Source of the DNA: Acidimicrobiales bacterium | Lineage (GTDB): Bacteria > Actinomycetota > Acidimicrobiia > Acidimicrobiales > Aldehydirespiratoraceae | Direction of reading: 5' to 3' | NCBI GenBank assembly: GCA_040219515.1 | Contig: JAVJSI010000014.1 | Coordinates: 186,001 to 250,000, forward strand | Length of the DNA stretch: 64,000 nucleotides | In this document: one piece after another, positions 1 to 8,760 of the stretch | How positions within the stretch are numbered: the first letter of the stretch is position 1 | How the letters are laid out: the number at the start of each line of letters is the position of its first letter | Program-made: the position numbers and the translations under genes | Notes under the pieces: model-generated | What the model was told of the DNA's origin: nothing | The model's input: only the letters and a program-made list of their open reading frames with translations | Database searches by the model: none

Positions 1-583
1 CTACCTCCGCTTCCGCGAGGCGGTGGTCGCCGGGGCGCGACCGTTCAGCGTGCAGGGCATCGACACTCCGTCGACCTTCGACGGCGGTCGCACGATCGGG
101 TGGGAGCTCGCCGACCAGGTGCCCGATCTCGATGCGCTGTTCGTGCAGGTCGGCGGCGGCGCCCTCGCCACCGCCGCCTCGATCGGGCTCGGTGACGTCG
201 CCCTTTTCCCGGTTCAGGCCGAGGGGTGCGCACCGTTGCGTCGCGCCTGGGATCTGCTGGCCCCCGAGTTCGACCTCGACGCAGCCGCACTGATACCCGG
301 CGACTTCATGTGGCCGTGGCAGCCCGAACCCGCGAGCGCAGCCACCGCGATCCTCGACGACATCACCTACGACTGGTTGCCGCTGGTGCGGCGCACACTC
401 GAGACCGGCGGGGAGCCCGTGGTCGCCGACGAGGCCACGATTCGCCGAGCGCACGAACTCGCGGCAGCAACCGGCATCGCCGTCTCCGCCACCGGCTCGG
501 CCGGTCTCGCGGGGGTCCTCACCTCGGGGCCGTCGACGGGCCAACGTATCGCCGTGTTGTTCACCGGAGTGGAGAGAGAATAA
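1..583 (+). CDS. PLP-dependent threonine synthase/dehydratase-like enzyme (3' part)
   Basis: The open frame runs in from the left edge (residues YLRFREAVVAG...) and ends with TAA at 581-583, so only the C-terminal 193 or so residues are present. The segment with VGGGALATAASIG looks like the glycine-rich phosphate-binding loop of fold-type II PLP enzymes (threonine synthase, threonine dehydratase, diaminopropionate ammonia-lyase). ATGIAVSATGSAGLAGVL resembles the C-terminal part of that fold. The catalytic lysine would lie upstream, outside the window. It is 5 bp upstream of a molybdenum hydroxylase pair on the same strand, so it is probably cotranscribed. The exact substrate cannot be told from this part. 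Confidence 0.72.
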   Translation, partial: YLRFREAVVAGARPFSVQGIDTPSTFDGGRTIGWELADQVPDLDALFVQVGGGALATAASIGLGDVALFPVQAEGCAPLRRAWDLLAPEFDLDAAALIPGDFMWPWQPEPASAATAILDDITYDWLPLVRRTLETGGEPVVADEATIRRAHELAAATGIAVSATGSAGLAGVLTSGPSTGQRIAVLFTGVERE

Positions 584-588
584 GCCGC

Positions 589-2058
589 ATGTCCACCGTT
601 CCCGGCTCGTTGCACGAGGTGCAGCGAGCGTCCACCCGCATCGCAACGGTCATCCGACCGGCAACATGGCTCGAAGCACTGCTCGCGTTCGACGACCACC
701 CCCACGCCCGGCCGATCGCGGGCGGCACCGATCTGCTGCTCGACCTCGCCCGCTCATCGGGCGACCCGGTCACCCTGATCGACCTGTCTGCCGTCGACGG
801 CGGACGGGAGATCCACGACGTCGGGGACGCGTTCGTGCTCGGCGGCGGGGTCACTCACAACCAGATCGTGGGCGATGCCCGCATCCGCGCCCACTGCCTG
901 CCACTGGCCCAGGCCTGTCTCGAGGTCGGTTCGCCACAGCTGCGCAATCGTGCGACCCTGGCCGGCAATCTCGCCACCGCGAGCCCGGCCAACGACTCGA
1001 TCAGCGCGCTGATGGCCCTCGGCGCAAAGGTGGTACTCACCCGCCTCGTCGACGGCACCGAGCGTGTGCGTGAGGTCGACATCGCCCGCTTCTTCACCGG
1101 CTTTCGTTCGACCGTGTGCGATGCCCACGAGCTGATCACGGCGATCCGTGTGCCGAAGCTCGCCGCCGACGAGCGTGGCATCTGGGTGAAGGTCGGACTC
1201 CGTCGTGCGCAAGCGATCTCCGTCGTCCACGCTGCGATGGTGGTCGCCCTGCGCGACGGCATCGTCACTGCCGGCCGCCTCTCGATCGGTTCCGTGGCGC
1301 CCACGGTCATCGAGAGTCACGTGTTCCCCGCGGCCGTGCTCGGCAAGGTCCTCGACGACGCGACCATCGCCTCGACCGCGAGGTCGGTGGCGGCATCCAT
1401 CGAGCCGATCGACGACGTGCGGGCCACCGCCGACTATCGCCGTCAGGTCACCCAGTCGGTGCTGGCCCGGGCGCTGCACGCGATCGCCGACGACACGACC
1501 GGTGCGGCCTGGCCGGTCGAGCCGCCGTTGCTCGGTGTGCGAACGCCGTCCACCCCGCCGCCGAACGCCGTCGTCACCGACGAGGACACCATCTCCATGA
1601 CGCTCAACGGGTGGCCGGCGGCCGGCTTCGACGCGGCCGGGGCCACGCTGCTCGATTGGCTGCGCGATCACTCGTCGGTGGAGTGCTCCGGCGTGAAGGA
1701 AGGTTGTGCCGAAGGCGAATGCGGGGCCTGCACGGTCCTGCTCGACGGCAGCGCGGTCATGAGCTGTCTCGTCCCGGCCGCCCAGGCCGACGGTGGCGAG
1801 GTCACCACGGTCGAGGGCCTGTCGCCGTCCGACGGCGTCGGCGAGTTGCACCCGCTCCAGTCGTCGTTCATCGACGAGTTCGCGGTCCAGTGCGGGTTCT
1901 GCATCCCGGGGTTCCTGGTGGCCGGGGTCGCGTTGCTCGACGAGTGCCCGTCACCCACCGATGCCCAGATCGAGCTCGGTCTGGCCGGCAACCTCTGTCG
2001 CTGCACCGGCTACTACCCGATCGTCCAGGCTGTCCGCTCGGCGGGAACCGTCCGATGA
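589..2058 (+). CDS. Xanthine dehydrogenase-family FAD + [2Fe-2S] fusion subunit
   Basis: This 489-residue protein joins two electron-transfer modules of molybdenum hydroxylases. Residues about 15-300 are the FAD-binding module (RPIAGGTDLL, GSPQLRNRATLAGNLA). Residues about 340-489 are the plant-ferredoxin plus helical [2Fe-2S] module, with GCAEGECGAC and the second cluster motifs QCGFC and NLCRCTGY. The FAD module comes first and the iron-sulfur module last, the reverse of XdhA-type subunits. The ATG at 589 follows the upstream stop by 5 bp, and the stop overlaps the next ATG (ATGA at 2055-2058), so it is translationally coupled to the catalytic subunit. The substrate (purine, aldehyde or CO-like) is not evident. 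Confidence 0.88.
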   Translation: MSTVPGSLHEVQRASTRIATVIRPATWLEALLAFDDHPHARPIAGGTDLLLDLARSSGDPVTLIDLSAVDGGREIHDVGDAFVLGGGVTHNQIVGDARIRAHCLPLAQACLEVGSPQLRNRATLAGNLATASPANDSISALMALGAKVVLTRLVDGTERVREVDIARFFTGFRSTVCDAHELITAIRVPKLAADERGIWVKVGLRRAQAISVVHAAMVVALRDGIVTAGRLSIGSVAPTVIESHVFPAAVLGKVLDDATIASTARSVAASIEPIDDVRATADYRRQVTQSVLARALHAIADDTTGAAWPVEPPLLGVRTPSTPPPNAVVTDEDTISMTLNGWPAAGFDAAGATLLDWLRDHSSVECSGVKEGCAEGECGACTVLLDGSAVMSCLVPAAQADGGEVTTVEGLSPSDGVGELHPLQSSFIDEFAVQCGFCIPGFLVAGVALLDECPSPTDAQIELGLAGNLCRCTGYYPIVQAVRSAGTVR

Positions 2059-4304
2059 CCGGCGGTGTGGGCGAGTCCCCGATTCGTCGCGACGCGGCGC
2101 GCAAGGTGATGGGCACGGCGACGTATCCCGCGGATCGTCAGCCGGTCGACGCCCTCCACGCAGTGGTGGTGTTCACCGACCAGCCACACGCTCGGCTCGT
2201 GTCGCTCGACGTCACGGCGGCCGAGGCGCTCGAGGGCACGGTCGCCGTGGTCACGGCGGCCGACGTGCCGGTGAACGAGTACGGCCTGACGATGTTCGAC
2301 CAGCCGGTGCTGATCGGCGTCGAGCACAGCGGACGCTCCGAGGTCCGCTGCGACATCAGCCGATGGGAAGCCGATCATCTGGCCGTTGTCATCGGCCACA
2401 CGCGGGCCGATGCCGAGGCCGGCGCGGCCGCCATCGTCGCGGAATGGGAGGTGCTCCCGATCGTCGACACGCTCGAGTCGGCTCGTACCGACCTGGTGCT
2501 CGTCCACGCGGAAACGGCGCCGTCCAACACGTACTACGACATGGCGATCCGCAAGGGCGACATGGACGCGGGGTGGGCGGCCGCCGACGTGGTGATCGAA
2601 GGGCGCTACGAGCTACCCCACCAGGAACACGCCTATCTCCAGGTCGAGGCGGGCACGGCGTGGACCGACGAGGAAGGACGCATCACGGTCGAGACCTCGG
2701 GGCAGTGGACCCACGAGGACCGTGAACAGATCGCCCACGCCCTCGACGTTCCCGCCGACGCGGTGCGGGTGATCTACGCGGCGATCGGCGGCGCGTTCGG
2801 TGGCAAGGAGGACATGAGCCTTCAGATCGTCCTGGCGCTCGCGGCCCGCAAACTCGGCGAGCTGGGCATCACCCGAGCGGTGCACTGCCGCTGGTCGCGC
2901 GAGGAATCCATCGTCGGGCACCACAAGCGTCATCGGGCGGTCATCGACGCCCGGCTCGGGGCCACCCGCGACGGCAAGATCACCGCGGTCGATGCCGACG
3001 TGTGGCTCGATGCCGGGGCCTACAACTACACCTCGAACAAGGTGCTGGGCAACGCCCATCTGAGCGTGGCCGGCGCCTACGAGGTGCCCAATGCCCGCAT
3101 CGACAGTCGCGCCGTCTACACCCACTCGGTGCCGGGCGGCGCGTTCCGAGGGTTCGGTGGCCCGCAGGGTTCCTTCGTGGCCGAGACCCAGATGAACAAG
3201 CTGGCGGTGGCGCTGGACATGGACCCGATCGAGCTGCGTCGGCGCAACATGCTCCACGAGGGGAGCATCGGCATCACGCAGGAGCCGCTGCCCGCGGGCG
3301 TCGGGTTGCCCCAGGTGATCGAGGCCTGCGCCGAGCGAGCCCCGACCGGCGGTCCGTTCGAGCCGGTCGAGTCGTTCCGGTCGGTGGCGTCGTTGCCGTC
3401 CCGCCCCGGCGACCCCGGCATCGTCCGCGGTCGCGGCTTCGCGGCGGGCATGAAGAACGTCGGTTTCAGCTTCGGCTTTCCCGAGCGCTGCGAGGCGGAG
3501 ATCCGCTTCCACGGTGAGGCCGACGACGAAAGGCCCACATCGGTCGAGGTCTTCCATGCGGGGGCCGAGGTCGGTCAGGGCAATCACGCGGTGATCCTCC
3601 AGATGACGGCCGACGTCGCGGGTGTCGACCTCGACCGGGTCCGGGGCCACTTCTCCGACACCGCGTCCAGCGGCGACTCGGGTTCGGCCTCGGCCTCACG
3701 GCTCACCTACATGGCCGGCAATTCCGTGCTCGGCGCGGCCGAGGAGGCCGAGAAGGCCTGGCGCGACGGTGCCCGGCCGGCCATCGGCACGTTCCGCTAC
3801 ACGCCCCCGCCGACCGAGACGATCGATCCGGTGACCGGGGCCGGGCAACCGAACTTCTCCTACGGCTACATGGCCCAATCCGTCGATGTCACCGTCGACA
3901 CCGCCACCGGCCACATCCGCGTCGATCGCGTCATCTCGGTGCACGACGTCGGGCGGGCCATCAACCCCGAGCTCGTGAAGGGTCAGATCGAGGGCGCCGT
4001 GGTGCAGGCCCATGGCTATGTGCTCAGCGAGAACCTGGTCGTCACCGATGGCCGCATCCGCAACCCCCGCTTGTCGCAGTACCTGATCCCCGGGATCGGC
4101 GACGTCCCCACCAAGGTCGAGAGCGTCATCCTCGAACTGGCCGACCCCACCGGTCCGTGGGGGGCACGCGGCGTCGCCGAGATGCCCTACATCACCTATG
4201 CGCCCGCCGTCATCGCCGCCGTGCATGACGCCACCGGTGTGTGGTTCGACCGGTTCCCGCTCACGCCGTCGCGGGTGCTCGAGGGTTTGGCTCGGTCGCG
4301 CTGA
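2055..4304 (+). CDS. Molybdopterin-binding catalytic subunit, xanthine/aldehyde oxidase family
   Basis: This 749-residue protein is the large subunit that would bind the molybdenum-cytosine-dinucleotide or molybdopterin cofactor and hydroxylate the substrate. The visible landmarks are in family order: an N-terminal a/b hammerhead (about 15-120), GGAFGGKED, PGGAFRGFGGPQG, GAEVGQGNHAV, VHDVGRAINPE and GARGVAEMPY near residue 705-712, which carries the conserved active-site glutamate. It overlaps the FAD/Fe-S subunit by 4 bp, so the two make one enzyme. The active-site loop does not carry the CoxL signature, so a CO dehydrogenase is unlikely. Substrate specificity is not determined. Confidence 0.9.
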   Translation: MTGGVGESPIRRDAARKVMGTATYPADRQPVDALHAVVVFTDQPHARLVSLDVTAAEALEGTVAVVTAADVPVNEYGLTMFDQPVLIGVEHSGRSEVRCDISRWEADHLAVVIGHTRADAEAGAAAIVAEWEVLPIVDTLESARTDLVLVHAETAPSNTYYDMAIRKGDMDAGWAAADVVIEGRYELPHQEHAYLQVEAGTAWTDEEGRITVETSGQWTHEDREQIAHALDVPADAVRVIYAAIGGAFGGKEDMSLQIVLALAARKLGELGITRAVHCRWSREESIVGHHKRHRAVIDARLGATRDGKITAVDADVWLDAGAYNYTSNKVLGNAHLSVAGAYEVPNARIDSRAVYTHSVPGGAFRGFGGPQGSFVAETQMNKLAVALDMDPIELRRRNMLHEGSIGITQEPLPAGVGLPQVIEACAERAPTGGPFEPVESFRSVASLPSRPGDPGIVRGRGFAAGMKNVGFSFGFPERCEAEIRFHGEADDERPTSVEVFHAGAEVGQGNHAVILQMTADVAGVDLDRVRGHFSDTASSGDSGSASASRLTYMAGNSVLGAAEEAEKAWRDGARPAIGTFRYTPPPTETIDPVTGAGQPNFSYGYMAQSVDVTVDTATGHIRVDRVISVHDVGRAINPELVKGQIEGAVVQAHGYVLSENLVVTDGRIRNPRLSQYLIPGIGDVPTKVESVILELADPTGPWGARGVAEMPYITYAPAVIAAVHDATGVWFDRFPLTPSRVLEGLARSR

Positions 4305-4355
4305 GCTTCTCGGGTGGCAGGATGGCGGTACGCCCGCCCCCCTCAGGAGATGTTG

Positions 4356-5378
4356 ATGCGAATCGCCATGGTCGGACTCGGACGGATGGGTGGTGACCTC
4401 AGCCGGCGATTGATGGCCGGTGGCCACGAGGTGGTGGTCAACGACCTCGACAAGTTGGCCATCGCCGCGCTGGCCGACGACGGCGCCATCCCCGCAGCGG
4501 CGTTGACCGACCTCAGCATCGAGTTGAAGAGTCCTCGCGTGGTGTGGGTGATGGTGCCCGCCGCCGCCACGGGCGCGGTGATCGCCGGCGTGGCCGACGT
4601 GCTCGAGGCCGGCGACGTGATCATCGACGGTGGGAACTCGAACTGGAACGACGACCTCCACCGCAGCGCCGGACTGGCCGAGCGGGGCATCGAGCTCGTC
4701 GACATCGGTACGTCGGGCGGCGTCCACGGGCTCGAACGCGGCTACTGCCTGATGGTCGGCGGACCCACCGACGTGGTGGCCTCGATCGCCCCGATTCTCG
4801 ACACGATTGCTCCGGGCGTCGATGCCGCGCCGCGCACCCCGGGTCGTGCGGGCGACCCCGCCCCGGCCGAGAAGGGCTGGTTGCACTGTGGCCCGAGTGG
4901 TGCCGGCCACTTCGTCAAGATGGTCCACAACGGCATCGAATACGGGATGATGGCCGCCATCGCCGAGGGACTGAACCTCCTCGATCACGCGAACCTCGGT
5001 GCGGTCGACCGCCCCGTCGACGCCGAGACCGCGCCACTGCGAGAACCGGCCGCTTACCGCTACGACTTCGACCTGAGCGGCATCACCGAGCTGTGGCGGC
5101 GGGGCTCGGTGATCGAATCCTGGCTGCTCGACCTCACCGCCGGCGCGCTGGCCCGCGATCCGCAGCTCAGCGCCTTCGAGGGTCGGGTGAGCGACTCGGG
5201 CGAGGGCCGGTGGACGGCCCAGGCGGCCATCGACGTGGGCGTACCGGCGCCGGTGCTCACGGCCGCCGTGCACCAGCGGTTCGCCAGTCGGGGCAACGAC
5301 GAGACCGCCGGGAAGGTGCTGTCGGCCATGCGTCACGCCTTCGGCGGTCACCACGAGAAGACCGAGGACGAGACGTGA
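4356..5378 (+). CDS. gnd: 6-phosphogluconate dehydrogenase, short NAD-type (decarboxylating)
   Basis: This 340-residue enzyme would convert 6-phosphogluconate to ribulose 5-phosphate and CO2. The Rossmann start is MRIAMVGLGRMG; IIDGGNSNW and GTSGGVHGLERGYCLMVGG are substrate-binding signatures, and GPSGAGHFVKMVHNGIEYG contains the catalytic Lys and Asn. The length fits the short GndA/YqeC class, which is often NAD-dependent, not the 470-residue long class. The ATG at 4356 was chosen because AGGAG at 4345-4349 lies 6 bases upstream. The end overlaps zwf by 4 bp (GTGA), so the two are an operon for the oxidative pentose-phosphate pathway. Confidence 0.93.
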   Translation: MRIAMVGLGRMGGDLSRRLMAGGHEVVVNDLDKLAIAALADDGAIPAAALTDLSIELKSPRVVWVMVPAAATGAVIAGVADVLEAGDVIIDGGNSNWNDDLHRSAGLAERGIELVDIGTSGGVHGLERGYCLMVGGPTDVVASIAPILDTIAPGVDAAPRTPGRAGDPAPAEKGWLHCGPSGAGHFVKMVHNGIEYGMMAAIAEGLNLLDHANLGAVDRPVDAETAPLREPAAYRYDFDLSGITELWRRGSVIESWLLDLTAGALARDPQLSAFEGRVSDSGEGRWTAQAAIDVGVPAPVLTAAVHQRFASRGNDETAGKVLSAMRHAFGGHHEKTEDET

Positions 5379-6754
5379 CCACCGCCGGCGACGTGCTCGT
5401 CCTCTTCGGGGCCAGCGGCGATCTCTCGCGCCGGAAGCTGTTCCCTGCGTTGTACGAGCTGGAACGCAACAATCGACTCGACGTGCCCGTGGTCGGGGTC
5501 GGGCGTACCGAGATGGACGACGACGGATTCCGCGAACACGGACGAGCCGCGCTCGAGGAGTTCGGGCCCGACCTCGAGCCCGCGGTCCTCGACCGCCTGC
5601 TCGCCCGCCTTCGGTTCGTGTCGGGCGACTATCGCGACGAGGCGATGTTCGACCGGCTGGCCGAGTCGCTCGAAGGCGCAACTCACCCCGTCGCCTATCT
5701 GGCGATCCCGCCGGCGCTGTTCGACGATGTCGCCGCCGGGCTCGCTCGCGTCGGTCTCAACGAGGGTGGCCGCATCGTGGTCGAGAAGCCCTTCGGTCGA
5801 GACCACGCCTCGGCAGTGGAGCTCAACCAGATCCTGCATCGCCACTTCGACGAGTCCGCCGTGTTCCGCATCGACCACTTCCTGGGCAAGGAGCCGGTGC
5901 AGAACCTGATGGTCTTCCGGTTCGCCAACTCGATCCTGGAGCCGGTGTGGAACCGCAACCACATCGCGTCGGTGCAGATCACCATGGCCGAGTCGTTCGG
6001 CATCGAGGGTCGCGGCAGTTTCTACGACGACGTCGGCGCCCTGCGGGATGTGGTGCAGAACCACCTCCTCCAGATCGTGGCGCTGCTGGCGATGGAGCCG
6101 CCGGTCTCCAAGCACCCCGACGCCATGCGCGACGAGAAGGTGAAGATCATGCGGGCCACGAAGTCGCTCACCGCGGCCGACATCGTCCGCGGTCAGTACC
6201 GCGACTATCGCGACGAGGACGGCGTGGATCCGGCGTCGGACACCGAGACCTACGTGGCCGTGCGGCTCGAGATCGACTCGTGGCGCTGGGCCGGGGTGCC
6301 GTTCATCATCCGGGCCGGGAAGGGCCTGGCGACGACTGCGACCGAAGCGGTCGTGCAGTTCCGTCGACCGCCGAGCGCCATTTTCGACGACGGCGGGGAA
6401 CCCGCGGCGAACGTGCTGCGTTTCCGCATGAAGCCCGACGACATGATCACCCTCACGATGCAGGCGAAGGTGCCGGGCCTGGGGATGATGGCCCGGCCCG
6501 TCGATCTCGAGGTCGACTACGACGAAGCCCTCGGTGGCGGCGCGACCGATGCCTACGAGCGACTGCTCGGTGATGCGCTGGCCGGCGACGCCCGCCTCTT
6601 CGCCCGCCAGGACAGCGTCGAGGAGTCGTGGCGCATCGTGGAAGACGTGCTCATCGACGCGCCGCCCGTCGCCCTCTACGAACGCGGTTCGTGGGGACCC
6701 AAGGAAGCGGATCGGCTACTGGCCGGAGGCATGAAGTGGGAGGATTGTGATTGA
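5375..6754 (+). CDS. zwf: Glucose-6-phosphate 1-dehydrogenase
   Basis: This 459-residue protein catalyses the first step of the oxidative pentose-phosphate pathway and makes NAD(P)H. It starts with a GTG inside the gnd stop. The coenzyme-binding GASGDLSRRKLFPALYEL is at residues about 12-29. The active-site block RIDHFLGKEPVQN, with the catalytic His and Lys, is near residue 165-177. The C-terminal a+b domain extends to the end, and the length is normal to slightly short for the family. It overlaps the next small gene by 8 bp, giving a three-gene unit gnd-zwf-small protein. Confidence 0.95.
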   Translation: MTTAGDVLVLFGASGDLSRRKLFPALYELERNNRLDVPVVGVGRTEMDDDGFREHGRAALEEFGPDLEPAVLDRLLARLRFVSGDYRDEAMFDRLAESLEGATHPVAYLAIPPALFDDVAAGLARVGLNEGGRIVVEKPFGRDHASAVELNQILHRHFDESAVFRIDHFLGKEPVQNLMVFRFANSILEPVWNRNHIASVQITMAESFGIEGRGSFYDDVGALRDVVQNHLLQIVALLAMEPPVSKHPDAMRDEKVKIMRATKSLTAADIVRGQYRDYRDEDGVDPASDTETYVAVRLEIDSWRWAGVPFIIRAGKGLATTATEAVVQFRRPPSAIFDDGGEPAANVLRFRMKPDDMITLTMQAKVPGLGMMARPVDLEVDYDEALGGGATDAYERLLGDALAGDARLFARQDSVEESWRIVEDVLIDAPPVALYERGSWGPKEADRLLAGGMKWEDCD

Positions 6755-7118
6755 ACCGCGCACCGTCACCGTCGAAGGCTGGACGGGTCCGTGGCCCGAT
6801 GACGACGCCGACGCGAACTTCAAGGCCGACATCGCGGCCTACGCCCACCTCGACCCGCTGTCGACCCTCACGAACCTGAGCGACGCGATCGATGTGCCGC
6901 TGGGAGCGCTCGTTCACTACGTCCTGGCGAAGTGGGCCACCGAGGGGAGCAGCGGACTACTCGAACTCGGCCCCCGGATGGCCCGTCGGCTCCGTGAGCC
7001 GTTCGCCGCGGCCGAAGAGATCGGTACGGTCGAGGCCAAGCTCGAGGCCTACGAGACCGTCCGCCAGATCGTCGAGTGGCTCAACATCCCCCTCGACCAG
7101 CCGGACGTCTACCCCTGA
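6747..7118 (+). CDS. Small conserved actinobacterial protein (DUF6027-like)
   Basis: This 123-residue soluble protein has no catalytic motif I recognise. It begins at a GTG at 6747 inside the end of zwf. The sequence is mostly helical and acidic, with VEGWTGPWPDDDADANFKAD near the start and LSDAIDVPLGALVHYVLAKWA and VRQIVEWLNIPLDQP later. I recall a similar family annotated as DUF6027 in actinomycetes, but this is from memory. Translational coupling to gnd and zwf suggests a link to that operon. The reading ends in the repeat-containing intergenic region. Confidence 0.7.
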   Translation: MIEPRTVTVEGWTGPWPDDDADANFKADIAAYAHLDPLSTLTNLSDAIDVPLGALVHYVLAKWATEGSSGLLELGPRMARRLREPFAAAEEIGTVEAKLEAYETVRQIVEWLNIPLDQPDVYP

Positions 7119-7137
7119 GGTCGGACACCGGGACGCT

Positions 7138-7216
7138 GGGGTCAGACCCCCGTCCCAACTCGCTGGTTGCAACGGGGGTCTGACCCCGAATGCAACGGGG
7201 GTCTGACCCCCGTTGC
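7138..7216. repeat. Three copies of the GGGGTCTGACCCC palindromic repeat
   Basis: Copies of the palindrome lie at 7138-7150 (GGGGTCAGACCCC), 7175-7187 and 7192-7216. The last extends to a 25-bp near-perfect palindrome with GCAAC/GTTGC arms. The cluster is between the 3' ends of two convergent genes. The same unit recurs at 39244-39268 and 48548-48598, so it is an interspersed family. It could act as a bidirectional terminator or be a REP-like element. Confidence 0.9.
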
Positions 7217-7255
7217 AACGGTGGCGTGGTCGAGGTGGGCCGGGGGAGGGGTTGG

Positions 7256-8686
7256 CTAGGGGAAGATGTCCACCGGTTCGCCGACGGGTACGGCCTGGCC
7301 GTCGCCGGCGGTGGAGTCGTAGATGGCCAACGAGAACAGGTCGTCGGCATACAGCTTGTCGGCCGAGAACGATGCGTTGGGCGAACCCGGGAACGTGAAG
7401 TCCGTGAGGCTCTCGCCACCGGCCCGGAACGACTCCGGGGTCAGTTCGGGGCCGGCTGCTTCGGCGATGATCTTGAAGAGATAGATCAACCGGCAGCCGT
7501 AGCGGATGCCGTTGAAGATGTTCTCCTCGTCTTCGGCGTAGTCGAGCGGCGGACGGATGTCGAGGTCGGGCTGGGCGGCGGCGACGACCTCGCTGCACTC
7601 ACTCTGGTACGCAGCGTCCTCCCAGATGAGGGTGTCGCTGGGGCCCGTCGCGGTGACGACGCCATCGGCCACGGACTTGTCGGTGATGGTGTCGCCGAGG
7701 TTGCCGAGTCCGGACGGGTTGTTCGTCCAGATGTCGAGCGTGGTGTTGAGACCGGCGTCGGCGAGTCCGCGGATGCTCGATGACGGGTTGCCGTGGATGA
7801 ACACCGCAGTGGCACCGGACTCCTTGATGACCTCGGTCATGAGGGCGAGTTCGTCGTCCTGCGCGGCGGTGTCGCCATCGGGGGCGATCACGATGCCCTC
7901 GCCGACGACCTCGACGCCCCGGTCCTCGATCTCCTGGATGGTGGAATCGTGGCTGGGCTCGTCGGCGAGTCCGGCCATCACGAAGACCTTGGCACCCTCG
8001 AGATCGCCGTTCTCCTCGAGCAGGTTGAGAAGAATGGTGGTGGAGGCGTTGGCGGCCTGACCGGGCATGAACCACGGGGCGACGGACTGCGCCAGCTCGT
8101 CGTCGGTCTGGTCGCCGCCGACGAGGATGGTCTCGTTGAGGCCGGTGATGCAGGGGTCGACGGTGCCGGCCAGCGGGCCGACGAAGCCGCCGAGTACGGC
8201 GAAGACGTCGTTGTCCTGGGTGAGGGCCGTGCAGACACGATCGGCGTCCTCGGGGTCGATGGCCGAGTAGAGCTCGTAGACCGGCTCGATGGAGCGGCCG
8301 AGCACGCCTCCGTTGTCGTTGACGTGGTCGATCATGATGTCCCAGAACGCGACCTGGTCGCCCCAGCCCGCCGGGCTGAGGCCGAGGTCGATGAGCGCTT
8401 GGAAGTCGAGCAGTGACACGCCGACCGAGATGGTGTCCTCGGTGACGCCCTTGGACGACGCGGTCAGCGGCACGTCGGCATCGGTGTCGGCATCGGTGTC
8501 GGCATCGGCATCCGTGTCCGGATCGGCGTCGGTATCGGCGTCAGCGTCAGCGTCCGTGTCGGCGTCCGCATCGACGTCGGCATCGGTCTCGCTGCTGCTC
8601 GTGTCATCGCCGCACGCGGCAGCGAGGAGCACGAAGCTCAACAAGAGAGCGAGCAGACGCAGGAGCCCGAGTCGTTGGATCGTCAT
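7256..8686 (-). CDS. Branched-chain-amino-acid-type ABC substrate-binding lipoprotein
   Basis: This 476-residue protein begins at the ATG at 8686, with GGAGGG 6 bases upstream. Residues 1-25 are a lipoprotein signal ending LLAAAC (Cys25). Residues about 34-72 are an almost pure Asp/Ala/Thr linker. The rest looks like a type-I periplasmic binding protein (Peripla_BP_6): ISVGVSLLDFQAL, WDIMIDHVNDNGGVLGR, FAVLGGFVGPLAG and GVEVVGEGIV. It probably sits on the outer face of the membrane and captures a small amide or amino acid. No permease or ATPase gene is nearby. It is divergent from a TetR gene, with an operator-like palindrome between them. Confidence 0.85.
   Translation of the reverse strand: MTIQRLGLLRLLALLLSFVLLAAACGDDTSSSETDADVDADADTDADADADTDADPDTDADADTDADTDADVPLTASSKGVTEDTISVGVSLLDFQALIDLGLSPAGWGDQVAFWDIMIDHVNDNGGVLGRSIEPVYELYSAIDPEDADRVCTALTQDNDVFAVLGGFVGPLAGTVDPCITGLNETILVGGDQTDDELAQSVAPWFMPGQAANASTTILLNLLEENGDLEGAKVFVMAGLADEPSHDSTIQEIEDRGVEVVGEGIVIAPDGDTAAQDDELALMTEVIKESGATAVFIHGNPSSSIRGLADAGLNTTLDIWTNNPSGLGNLGDTITDKSVADGVVTATGPSDTLIWEDAAYQSECSEVVAAAQPDLDIRPPLDYAEDEENIFNGIRYGCRLIYLFKIIAEAAGPELTPESFRAGGESLTDFTFPGSPNASFSADKLYADDLFSLAIYDSTAGDGQAVPVGEPVDIFP
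8471..8587 (-). repeat. Low-complexity repeat coding for an Asp-Ala-Thr linker
   Basis: A GTC/GGC/GGT-rich hexamer pattern (gcatcg/gtgtcg) repeats imperfectly about 19 times and codes for alternating D-A and D-T pairs, residues 34-72 of the substrate-binding lipoprotein. It forms a flexible, strongly negative spacer between the lipid anchor and the binding domain. Such tracts are prone to length change by slippage. Confidence 0.85.
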
Positions 8687-8721
8687 GGAAGTCCCTCCAA
8701 GGGTGCACATGGTGCAGGTTT

Positions 8722-8738
8722 TGTCCCAGGGTGGGACA
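8722..8738. promoter_or_regulatory. Operator-like inverted repeat TGTCCCA-N3-TGGGACA
   Basis: A perfect 7-bp inverted repeat with a GGG spacer lies between the divergent lipoprotein and TetR genes. It covers the expected -35 region of the tetR promoter (-39 to -23 from the ATG). A self-repressing TetR site is the simplest reading. Confidence 0.7.
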
Positions 8739-8747
8739 TTAATGGCG

Positions 8748-8753
8748 TATCGT
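8748..8753 (+). promoter_or_regulatory. -10 box TATCGT of the TetR gene (leaderless)
   Basis: TATCGT ends 7 bases before the ATG at 8761, and there is no Shine-Dalgarno, so transcription probably starts at the A of the start codon. Confidence 0.5.
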
Positions 8754-8760
8754 AGCCTCG

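Noticed and set aside
8471-8587. CRISPR-like tandem array
   Set aside because: The repeats are 6-12 bases in frame with a coding region and have no unique spacers; it is a coding low-complexity tract.
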